DNA of 11,838 nucleotides, from NCBI GenBank assembly GCA_043778255.1, contig JAYWGN010000068.1, forward strand, positions 1 to 11,838. Direction: 5' to 3'. Position 1 is the stretch's first letter. Each line of letters starts with the position of its first letter. A program made the translations under genes and the position numbers. The stretch is from JAYWGN01 sp043778255. GTDB lineage: Bacteria > Bacteroidota > Bacteroidia > Chitinophagales > Chitinophagaceae. Under the pieces are notes generated by a model. That model had not been told where the DNA came from, did no database searches, and saw only the letters and a list, made by a program, of their open reading frames with translations. Below are positions 5,144 through 11,838 of the stretch, in pieces.

Positions 5144-8137
5144 ATGACCACTTTTGAAAAAGCTTATGAAACTGTACTAGGTTTAGTAAACACATTTACA
5201 CAAAATTATAACCACTACATGAGTGCTGGTTACAGCGAAAGTGCAGCAAGGCAAGATTATATTGATAAATTTTTTGCAGCCTTAGGCTGGGATGTAACCC
5301 ACCAGTACCAAACTAACCCGTATGAGCAAGAAGTAAAAATAGAACTTAGCCAAAAACAACAAAACGAAACTGCCCATAAACGAGCCGATTATGCTTTTTA
5401 TAAAGCACCTAATTATAAAGAAGAAGTATTTTTTGTAGAGGCAAAAAAGCCATCGGTATTAATAAATAAGAATGCACAACATTATTTTCAAACCATAAAG
5501 TATGGGTGGAATGCAGGTTGCCCCTTGAGTGTACTAACCGACTTTGAAGAATTTGTAATAATAGATTGTAGAAATATTCCCAACATTAAATACGCCTTAA
5601 ATGGCAACCATAAAAGTTACCGCTTTACCGACTATGCCACCAAAGAAAAATTTGCCGAAATATATTGGCTTTTTAGCAAAGAGGCTGTAGCCAATAACAG
5701 TATAAAAAAATATGCTGATGCTTTACCAAAAGCTAAGGGCAAGGTTACCCAAAAAGCCTTATTTAAAGGCAGTTACATGGCTATTGATGATAGCTTTTTG
5801 GCTTATATAGATGGTGTAAGAGAAAACCTTGCAAAGGCATTTAAAAATAACGATGATACCCTTACTGGCGAACAACTAACCGAAGCAGTACAACGTACTG
5901 TAGATAGGTTGGTTTTTATACGGTTTTTAGAAGATAAATTTATAGAACCCAACAGCCTTATTAATGAATGGGGTTTGTCCCCCTCCGTTGGTGGGGTTAG
6001 GGGAGGGGCTTGGGATGATTTTGTGGCCGATTGCCGTAAGTTAGATGCTAAATATAATGGCGTAGTATTTAAAAAACACTTTATAGATGAGCAAACTTTT
6101 GTTGGCCCACAGCAGCAATTATTTTTTGATATATGCCAAGAAATTAGCAGCCTCAACAGCCCTTACGATTTTAATTATATACCCATACACATACTTGGTA
6201 GTATATATGAACGGTTTTTGGGTAAGGTAATACGGGTAACCAACAAACGAAGCTTTGTAGAAGAAAAACCCGAAGTACGCAAAGCAGGTGGCGTATACTA
6301 CACCCCAAAATATATAGTAGATTATATAGTAATAAATACCGTGGGTAAGCAAATACAAGGCAAAACCCCTAAGCAAATTGCCGACTTACGGTTTGCTGAT
6401 ATTGCCTGTGGCAGTGGTAGTTTTTTAATAGGCGTATACGATTGCCTACTTGAATACCACAAAAAATATTATACCGAAAAGTTAAAAGATAAAACCGAAC
6501 TTGATAAACGTAGTGAGGACTATGGCAATGTAATGTACCAAGATAAACTGTGGCAACTAACCCTAAAGCTAAAGCAAACTATACTGCTCAATAATATATA
6601 TGGGGTAGATATTGATGCACAAGCTGTGGAAGTAACACAGCTTAGTTTGTTTTTAAAAATGTTGGAAGATGAGAGCCTCACCAGCACCCAAAGCCGCCAA
6701 GGCAGTGTATTTAGCAAAGTACTACCCAACCTTAGCAATAATATTGTATGCGGTAATAGCTTAATAGGGTTCGATATTATGCAACAAACCTCCCTCACTT
6801 TTGGTGAGGGATTAGAGGGTGAGGCTGAGTTGAAAAAACTTAACCCAATGGATTATGCAGCAAAGTTTCCTGCAATAATGAGAGGTGGAGGTTTTGATGC
6901 TATTGTGGGGAATCCGCCGTATGTTAGTATTGAAAATTTAGATGAAAATACAAAAGCTTATTTTTTTAATCATTATAAAACTTGTAAGGGAAGAACTGAT
7001 ATTTATATTCCTTTCTTTGAAAAGATACTTACTAAACTCCTTAAACAAAATGGGTTTTTATGTTACATAATACCTTATGCGTTTACAAATCAAGTTTATG
7101 GTGAAGCATTAAGAGTATTACTAGCAAAAAATTATTGGGTAAAAGAAATAGTGGATAGTAGTAGCTATTATGTTTTTAAAGAAGCAAAAGTTAAAAATAT
7201 AACTATAACAATTCAAAAAAAATATGCTGATAATTTAGAAACACAAATTAGGAAAGTACTAAATCCAAGAGATTTTGAAATCGGCATATTTGAAGATTTT
7301 AATATTCAGCAAAGCCAATTTTTAACTTTTAAACAATCAAGGTTTGAAACAAAACAAGTTGCAAATCTTTTAAGCATAAAAGAAACAATTTGTAAAGACA
7401 TTTATGAGTTGAAAGATATTTGTTTAGTTGCTTATGGTGCAAGACTCAATTATAAAAAAAAATCAATTGGCAAGGAAGTATTTATTCATAAAGAGTATAG
7501 CAAAGGGTTTAAACTTTTTGTAGAAGGTAAAAATATTAATCGATATGAATTTACTCAAGCAGGTTGGTTAAACTATCAACCAAAGCTTCACTACAACTCT
7601 ATGTTCCCTGAATTGTTTGAAAATGAAAAAATAATGTTTATTAATGTTGTAAAAGAAAAATTGCGATTTACATATGATGATAAAGGCTTTTATAATAGCC
7701 ATACAGTTTGTAATTGTATAAGAATTTGTGATTTGAAAAATGCTAAACATATTACGGCAAGGAAAGTAACAAATAATGTAGATTTATCTATTTCTGAAAG
7801 TTATAGTTTAAAATTTATTTTAGGAATTTTAAATTCAAATTTGATAAGTTGGTACTTCCATAATTTTTTAAGTGAGTCTTTACATTTTTATCCAGGAGAT
7901 GCACAAAAATTACCGATTCCAAAAATTAAAAAGAGTAATGAAAAAGCAATAGGTCAGGTAATATTATTAGTTACCCAACTAATAACCGCCAAGCAACAAC
8001 AAGCCCAAGCTATTACCGAAAAAGATAAAAACTTTATAACCAACAAATGCCAAAGCTTAGATGCCCAAATAGATAATTTGGTGTACCAACTATACAACCT
8101 AACAGAAGCGGAAATAAAAATAGTAGAGGGTAATTAA
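5144..8137 (+). CDS. Single-chain (type IIG-like) restriction-modification enzyme
   Basis: This 997-residue protein appears to join DNA cleavage, N6-adenine methylation and site recognition. In order: an N-terminal PD-(D/E)xK-type nuclease (D82 in RADYAFY; E99 and K101 in VEAKKP); a helical linker; the methyltransferase with motif X GGVYYTP (382-388), SAM motif I DIACGSGSF (419-427) and catalytic NPPY (590-593); a TaqI-like specificity region (about 755-925, ending near PIPKI); and a C-terminal helical tail containing DAQIDNLVYQLYNLTEAEI. The length fits type IIG enzymes. Two in-frame repeat copies add residues about 278-289 and 549-562, both in linkers outside catalytic motifs. The codons from about 6860 to 7950 are much more AT-rich than the flanks, suggesting a swapped specificity region. 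A DUF3800-type gene follows after 9 bp. The family is Eco57I/TaqI-like; the recognition site cannot be told from the sequence. Confidence 0.93.
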   Translation: MTTFEKAYETVLGLVNTFTQNYNHYMSAGYSESAARQDYIDKFFAALGWDVTHQYQTNPYEQEVKIELSQKQQNETAHKRADYAFYKAPNYKEEVFFVEAKKPSVLINKNAQHYFQTIKYGWNAGCPLSVLTDFEEFVIIDCRNIPNIKYALNGNHKSYRFTDYATKEKFAEIYWLFSKEAVANNSIKKYADALPKAKGKVTQKALFKGSYMAIDDSFLAYIDGVRENLAKAFKNNDDTLTGEQLTEAVQRTVDRLVFIRFLEDKFIEPNSLINEWGLSPSVGGVRGGAWDDFVADCRKLDAKYNGVVFKKHFIDEQTFVGPQQQLFFDICQEISSLNSPYDFNYIPIHILGSIYERFLGKVIRVTNKRSFVEEKPEVRKAGGVYYTPKYIVDYIVINTVGKQIQGKTPKQIADLRFADIACGSGSFLIGVYDCLLEYHKKYYTEKLKDKTELDKRSEDYGNVMYQDKLWQLTLKLKQTILLNNIYGVDIDAQAVEVTQLSLFLKMLEDESLTSTQSRQGSVFSKVLPNLSNNIVCGNSLIGFDIMQQTSLTFGEGLEGEAELKKLNPMDYAAKFPAIMRGGGFDAIVGNPPYVSIENLDENTKAYFFNHYKTCKGRTDIYIPFFEKILTKLLKQNGFLCYIIPYAFTNQVYGEALRVLLAKNYWVKEIVDSSSYYVFKEAKVKNITITIQKKYADNLETQIRKVLNPRDFEIGIFEDFNIQQSQFLTFKQSRFETKQVANLLSIKETICKDIYELKDICLVAYGARLNYKKKSIGKEVFIHKEYSKGFKLFVEGKNINRYEFTQAGWLNYQPKLHYNSMFPELFENEKIMFINVVKEKLRFTYDDKGFYNSHTVCNCIRICDLKNAKHITARKVTNNVDLSISESYSLKFILGILNSNLISWYFHNFLSESLHFYPGDAQKLPIPKIKKSNEKAIGQVILLVTQLITAKQQQAQAITEKDKNFITNKCQSLDAQIDNLVYQLYNLTEAEIKIVEGN
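5978..6010 (+). repeat. In-frame hairpin repeat, copy 1
   Basis: A GC-rich palindromic unit lies within the restriction gene and encodes SPSVGGVRGGA. CCCCTCC (5980-5986) pairs perfectly with GGAGGGG (6002-6008) and, more weakly, CCCC pairs with the nearer GGGG (5993-5996). It shares layout and sequence with copy 2 (6789-6826): a 5' CCCTC-type arm, GGTG-GGG, TTAG, then a second GGGxGxGG arm and GCT. It preserves the frame. Confidence 0.7.
6789..6826 (+). repeat. In-frame hairpin repeat, copy 2
   Basis: TCCCTCAC (6791-6798) pairs perfectly with GTGAGGGA (6804-6811) around a TTTTG loop. CCTCAC can pair instead with a second arm, GTGAGG (6819-6824), beyond TTAG. The unit encodes about SLTFGEGLEGEAE in the linker between the NSLIG segment and the NPPY motif. 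It is diverged from copy 1 but keeps the same arm-arm-arm order. Confidence 0.7.
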
Positions 8138-8146
8138 ATTAATAAA

Positions 8147-8980
8147 ATGAGTAAAGAGTATTTTATATGGTGCGATGAAAGCCTAAAAAGCGGTATCTAC
8201 TATTCTAATTTTTATGGTGGTGTATTAGTAGAGTCTAAAAACATACAACTGGTAAATAATAGGCTGCAAAGCGTAGTTGACAAAATAAAAATTACCGAAG
8301 AAATTAAGTGGGGTAAAGTAGATGCCTATAAGTTACCAGCATTTATGGAGTTAATGAATGTGTTTTTTGACCTAGTTAAAAAAGGTAAAATTAAAGTTAG
8401 AATAATGTTTCGGCAAACTGCACATGTTGCAGTTGGCTTAACACCAAACCACTCTGAAAACGAATTTTTATTACTATATTATCAGTTTTTTAAAACACAG
8501 CTTTGGATTGCCTTATAGCAGGGTAGCGCCTACAAATCATGTTCATCTCAGGCTACACTTCGATAATTTGCCCGATACCATATCAAAAGTACAGCAGTTT
8601 AAAGAGTATATCAAAGGTTTAGAAAGGCTTAAGCCTTTTCAAGATGCAAAAATAAAAATTAGAAAAGAAGATATTGTTGAAATAGATTCAAAACAACACT
8701 TACCCTTACAGTTTTTAGACGTAATATTAGGAGCAATGCAATTTAGGTTAAACAACATGCACAAACTAAAACCCGATGGAAAAAAACGTAGAGGAAACGA
8801 ACTATTGCAAAAGAAAAATTATATAAACATATTAATCAAAAAATTTGCACATTAAGAAATAGATTTAATATTGGAATGACCACTGGATCAAAAAACAAAA
8901 CAGATTATTGGAACCATTCATACAGGCACTGGAATTTTAAGCCAAAAGATTTTGAAGTTAATCAGGAACATTACAAATAA
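8147..8980 (+). pseudogene. DUF3800-type protein gene with two compensating frameshifts
   Basis: The reading frame opens with ATG at 8147 (MSKEYFIWCDES, SNFYGGVLV) and stops early at 8518. Clear homologous continuation lies in the +1 frame (KHSFGLPYSRVAP, VHLRLHFDNLPDT, LQFLDVILGA), then returns to the original frame (KRTIAKEKLYKHI, FNIGMTTGS, YRHWNFKP) and stops at 8978-8980. The simplest reading is one extra A in the run at 8492-8495 and one missing A in the run at 8795-8797. The repaired product would be about 277 residues, with the DES motif at 10-12. DUF3800 proteins are of unknown function and, from general knowledge, are often found beside restriction or other defence genes. The gene starts 9 bp after the restriction gene, so co-transcription is likely. 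Either the gene is decaying or the indels are sequence errors in homopolymers. Confidence 0.8.
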
Positions 8981-9184
8981 ATAAAAAAGCTCCGTTCCAC
9001 CTAAATAAATTTTTCAAGCAAGCTTGAACGTTCAGCGGCTAAAGAGCCACAGCAAAGGTATTTTATATTTCGCAACTATGGTAATTAGTTTACTATTGTT
9101 TATTAACTAGTTTTAACCAAATTAAAAAACCATATATATTTTTTCAAACTGGTATTTTGTAATATTATACAAACTCAAGCCACT
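8981..9184. other. AT-rich gap with small palindromes
   Basis: No gene is supported here. Two adjoining palindromes, TTCAAGC-AA-GCTTGAA (9013-9028) and GAACGTTC (9026-9033), overlap, and GGCT-AAAG-AGCC follows (9037-9048). No T tract follows them, so they are not a convincing terminator. A 10-mer at 9159-9168 also occurs at 7958-7967 in the restriction gene, which hints that homology to that gene may extend in decayed form left of 9194. Confidence 0.45.
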
Positions 9185-9193
9185 ATCTCAAAA

Positions 9194-9310
9194 AAAGATA
9201 AAAACTTTATAATCAACAAATGCCAAAGCTTAGATGCCCAAATAGATAATTTGGTGTACCAACTATACAACCTAACAGATGCTGAAATAAAAATAGTGAA
9301 GGGTAATTAA
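9194..9310 (+). pseudogene. Detached copy of the restriction gene 3' end
   Basis: This stretch matches 8021-8137 at 112 of 117 positions without gaps, up to and including the stop codon. It would encode KDKNFIINKCQSLDAQ through EIKIVKGN, the C-terminal tail of the restriction enzyme, but has no start codon or upstream domain. Three of the five differences are not silent (T to I, E to D, E to K), so the copy once was, or derives from, another coding allele. The two copies are direct repeats 1173 bp apart that bracket the DUF3800-type gene. Confidence 0.9.
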
Positions 9311-9330
9311 AGTTGGTAATACTCAGTACC

Positions 9331-9364
9331 TAACAGGTATACCACATACTACTTATACCTGTTA
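9331..9364. repeat. 11-bp perfect inverted repeat, 12-nt loop
   Basis: TAACAGGTATA (9331-9341) and TATACCTGTTA (9354-9364) are perfect inverted arms. The element starts 21 bp after the stop of the detached restriction-gene tail. There is no run of T after either arm, so an intrinsic terminator is unlikely. An operator or a factor-binding site is possible. Confidence 0.6.
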
Positions 9365-9460
9365 TAATTTGTATATTTTGCAAATAGGCTTTCAACAATA
9401 TTACTGTACTAACAAACACTATGTGTTGCTCATTCCCTTTTTTAGCGAAGCGTATAAAAC

Positions 9461-9486
9461 AAAAAAAACGCCCAAAAAGGGCGTTT
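9461..9486 (-). terminator. Intrinsic terminator of the lipoprotein/receptor genes
   Basis: On the minus strand AAACGCCC pairs with GGGCGTTT (8 bp, 9486-9479 and 9473-9466) around a 5-nt loop, and a T tract continues leftward (opposite the A run at 9461-9468). It lies 29 bp after the stop of the minus-strand lipoprotein gene. A similar but weaker stop for plus-strand transcripts is possible. Confidence 0.9.
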
Positions 9487-9497
9487 AATAAAATGGT

Positions 9498-9515
9498 ATT
9501 TTTTTTAAAAAAAAT
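9498..9515. repeat. T8A8 palindrome at the lipoprotein gene 3' end
   Basis: Identical over all 18 bp to the palindrome at 5093-5110. Its last base overlaps the stop codon of the minus-strand lipoprotein gene, and it sits 12 bp before the terminator hairpin. Confidence 0.65.
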
Positions 9516-9985
9516 TAGAATGCAATTTGTCCTCTTACTTCGGAGGCTCCAGCAGCATTGTAAGCCTTACTTTTTAGGTATACTGCATACTTTCCATTAC
9601 GTAACTCATCCAATATCATTTGCTGACCTTCTACTATAAAACTACCAGTAAAGCTAGCAGTGGTACGGCGTTGTAACGATACTGCTGTATTAAAATTAAC
9701 TAATTGATATGTAGCAGCCGGAAAAGTTTGCCCTGCACTTGCTTTGGTAATACCAAATTGAGTGCAGCTATCCGTAAGCCCTGTATAGTCAATTTGATAA
9801 CTAAAGGTACGTATGTTAGCATTGTAGGTATAGCTTAGTGTTGCTGTAGCAGTACTTGTATTGCTTGGTATTACATTGCTACCACTAAGTATAGTAGTAC
9901 CAGTTACTGTACTATTGTTACCCTCTTTGGTACAGCTTGTACATAGTATAGTAGCTATTGTTAATATGGTTATTATATTTTTCAT
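9515..9985 (-). CDS. Small CHRD-like lipoprotein
   Basis: A 156-residue secreted protein. The N-terminus is a type II signal peptide: MK, a hydrophobic stretch (4-14), and a lipobox-like LCTSC ending at C18, the expected lipidated cysteine. It is followed by a KEGNNS-type linker. The rest resembles a CHRD domain: it begins LSGSNVIPSNTSTATATLSY, has YxIDYTGL in the middle, and ends EVRGQI. CHRD domains are beta-rich and of uncertain role in bacteria. The usual histidine-containing segment (AHIH) is not evident; the equivalent place reads CTQFGITKA. The gene starts 33 bp after the receptor gene stop and probably shares its transcript. It is likely anchored in the outer membrane, but substrate and function are unknown. 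Confidence 0.75.
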   Translation of the reverse strand: MKNIITILTIATILCTSCTKEGNNSTVTGTTILSGSNVIPSNTSTATATLSYTYNANIRTFSYQIDYTGLTDSCTQFGITKASAGQTFPAATYQLVNFNTAVSLQRRTTASFTGSFIVEGQQMILDELRNGKYAVYLKSKAYNAAGASEVRGQIAF

Positions 9986-10018
9986 TTCCTTTTATTTTGT
10001 ATTAATGTTGTGGGTTGT

Positions 10019-11838
10019 TTAAAAATTAAAACGTAAAGATAATTGACCTGTCCAACGGCTGTTGTTAAATGGTGTTACACCATCGCTAAAGTTCCAAGGC
10101 CTGTTAGGTGTGGTAATTGGTGCTACTCTATATTGTGGCAAGTTACCTGTACCTAAGCCAGCCCAGCTTAATACTGTTATTTGGTCATTACCTGCAAAAA
10201 ACTGACGGCCCCAATTATCATTTAATAGGTTAGTAAAGTTAAACATATCCAATGCTACTTGAAAGCTTCTGTTTTTGCCACCGGCTTTAAATATAAAGTC
10301 TTGGGCTATTTTTAAATCAACACTGTGTGTAAATGGTAATCTGCCACCGTTACGCTCAGCAAATTGACCTTTGCGGCTACTCAAATATTTGTTTGCATTT
10401 ACAAATTCCCAAAATATTTCTTTTTGTTGTGCAGTAGTATAAATAATACCATTTACATTATTAGTAAGTGCAGTATTGCTAAACATGGCATCTAATTCAG
10501 TTCTATCTTTTGGTACATATACCAAATCGTTACCGTTTACACCATCGTTAACAATAGTATTACCACCTACTACATAACTAACTGGGTTACCACTTTGGCC
10601 TGTATATACTAGAGTAATAGTTGTAGCCATTTTTTCTTTAGCATATTCAAACTTTTTGCTAATATAACTTTGTACTCTGTGCCCTACCGAAAAGTCAGAT
10701 ACTGAACGTACTTGTGTATTTCGGTTACTTACTTTTTCTATAAACTGCCAGTTACTTGCATTTACACTACTAGTACCTTCGTTATTAACAAATGAGTTGC
10801 CATAAGTATAAAATGCATTGAACGATAAACCGTTGTTTAATGCCTTATCTATTTTAGCTGTAACTATGTATGAGTAGCCAGTTTTGTTAGGTGTGTTACG
10901 TATTAAGTATATACCTGTGTAAGGTCGTGTAGCACCTGTTGGTCGTAATTGTAAGTTGGTAGTACCTATTATTATATCTCTTGCACCTGGTCCAGTGGTA
11001 GTTGCATTTGATTTTAATATGGCAAGGTTTTGCCAATCAGTTTCGTATATATTTTTGTTAAATGTGGCATCAAATGAGAATACCCAACCGTTGCCTAGTT
11101 TTTTATCAGCTGCTATGGTAGTTCTTAAGTTCATAGGCACCCTATAATCTTTTGCTATTAGGTTAAGGTCGCCACTTGGTAGTGGGTTGCCACCAAATAT
11201 TTGAGCATTGTTTCTTTGTGTATTTACATCGGGGTTAAATTTGATGCCGTTATTGAAATTCAAATTAGCACCATTAATATCAACACCACCTATGGTAACA
11301 CCCGTATTTTGGTACACACCACCTGGCCATACTAGTGGTGTACGGCCTGTAAATAAGCCAATACCACCTCTAAATGTTAGGCCTTCGTCTACTACATCAT
11401 ATTTAAAACCAAACCTTGGCGATAGCATAAACCTTGGTTGAGGTAACTTACCTGCTACTGCACCTTCTATATCGTAACCCGCTGCTTTTATTTGGCTTTG
11501 AGCGGAATCTCTCCAAAATTTATCAACTGGAGCTTCGTCTAAAAATTGAAATCTATCGGCACGTAAACCTAATGTAATTGTAAAGTTGTCATTTACTTTT
11601 ATATCGTCGTTTACAAAAAATCCAAATCTTGCACTATTAAACTTTGCTGCACTATTTACAGCATCGTCACCAGCTTTACCATTGTCAACCAAGCTATACC
11701 CTACACGGTAACGGTTAGGTGTTTTGTTTTGTATAAAGCTATCAACGTTAGCAAATAGGTATGAACCAAAGCCACGGTTGATAAACAAATTGTAGGTTTT
11801 ATTAAAGTCAATATCGAACCCTGCACTTAGGGTATGTT
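10019..11838 (-). CDS. TonB-dependent receptor, Oar-like, C-terminal part
   Basis: The last 605 codons of an outer-membrane beta-barrel protein; the 5' end lies beyond the window. The frame is open to 11838 (HTLSAGFDIDFNKTYNLFINRGFG), so the TTG at 11788 is not the start. Alternating beta-strand patterns run throughout, with typical segments such as TITLGLRADRFQFLDEAP, LSPRFGFKYDV, YTGQSGNPVSYVVGG and FQVALDMFNFTNLLNDNWG. It ends in LSLRFNF, the terminal aromatic expected for barrel insertion by the BAM complex. The features fit the large Oar-like receptors with an N-terminal carboxypeptidase-regulatory-like domain, but the plug and that domain are outside view. The substrate is unknown. The lipoprotein gene follows 33 bp downstream. 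Confidence 0.88.
   Translation of the reverse strand, partial: HTLSAGFDIDFNKTYNLFINRGFGSYLFANVDSFIQNKTPNRYRVGYSLVDNGKAGDDAVNSAAKFNSARFGFFVNDDIKVNDNFTITLGLRADRFQFLDEAPVDKFWRDSAQSQIKAAGYDIEGAVAGKLPQPRFMLSPRFGFKYDVVDEGLTFRGGIGLFTGRTPLVWPGGVYQNTGVTIGGVDINGANLNFNNGIKFNPDVNTQRNNAQIFGGNPLPSGDLNLIAKDYRVPMNLRTTIAADKKLGNGWVFSFDATFNKNIYETDWQNLAILKSNATTTGPGARDIIIGTTNLQLRPTGATRPYTGIYLIRNTPNKTGYSYIVTAKIDKALNNGLSFNAFYTYGNSFVNNEGTSSVNASNWQFIEKVSNRNTQVRSVSDFSVGHRVQSYISKKFEYAKEKMATTITLVYTGQSGNPVSYVVGGNTIVNDGVNGNDLVYVPKDRTELDAMFSNTALTNNVNGIIYTTAQQKEIFWEFVNANKYLSSRKGQFAERNGGRLPFTHSVDLKIAQDFIFKAGGKNRSFQVALDMFNFTNLLNDNWGRQFFAGNDQITVLSWAGLGTGNLPQYRVAPITTPNRPWNFSDGVTPFNNSRWTGQLSLRFNF

Noticed and set aside
8486..8497. 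Programmed ribosomal frameshift at the T6A4 run
   Set aside because: The shift needed is +1, not the common -1 slip, and a second shift in the opposite direction would be needed 300 nt later; two simple indels explain it better.
9421..9639. Plus-strand open frame of 72 codons
   Set aside because: It crosses the terminator at 9461-9486 and the lipoprotein gene in antisense; composition is low-complexity.
11786..11788. TTG as start of the TonB-dependent receptor
   Set aside because: The frame stays open to the window end and the upstream codons continue the barrel-like sequence, so the gene is truncated by the window.

Overview
The window is a chromosomal segment of a low-G+C Bacteroidota bacterium, probably of the Chitinophagales/Sphingobacteriia side (inference). 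Supporting signs are a partial Oar-like TonB-dependent receptor next to a CHRD-type lipoprotein, a eukaryote-like class Ia ribonucleotide reductase, A-rich leaders without Shine-Dalgarno sites, and TAnnTTTG-type promoter elements.

Layout. Positions 1-300 hold the edge of a very GC-rich palindromic sequence, a minus-strand tRNA-Arg(TCT), and a second copy of the first 29 nt of that tRNA that is interrupted by a perfect 20-bp palindrome. Positions 305-711 are the minus-strand RNase P RNA gene (rnpB), closed by a 10-bp P1 helix. About 600 bp without a gene follow. The plus-strand nrdB (1313-2287) and nrdA (2484-4880) encode the small and large subunits of class Ia ribonucleotide reductase, with all metal, radical and catalytic residues present; nrdA ends at a strong intrinsic terminator.

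Positions 5144-9310 form an accessory module. A 997-residue single-chain restriction-modification enzyme (type IIG-like: PD-(D/E)xK nuclease, N6-adenine methyltransferase, TaqI-like specificity region) is followed after 9 bp by a DUF3800-type gene broken by two mutually compensating 1-nt indels. Downstream lies a detached copy of the last 117 bp of the restriction gene. The restriction gene carries two in-frame copies of a GC-rich hairpin repeat, and its specificity region is far more AT-rich than the rest of the gene. Together these suggest a shuffled, recombining defence locus.

From 9461 to the window end, minus-strand genes encode a small CHRD-like lipoprotein and, upstream of it, the C-terminal part of an outer-membrane TonB-dependent receptor whose 5' end lies outside the window. 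They share an intrinsic terminator at 9461-9486. Perfect T-tract/A-tract palindromes recur in several intergenic gaps, including two identical 18-bp copies about 4.4 kb apart.
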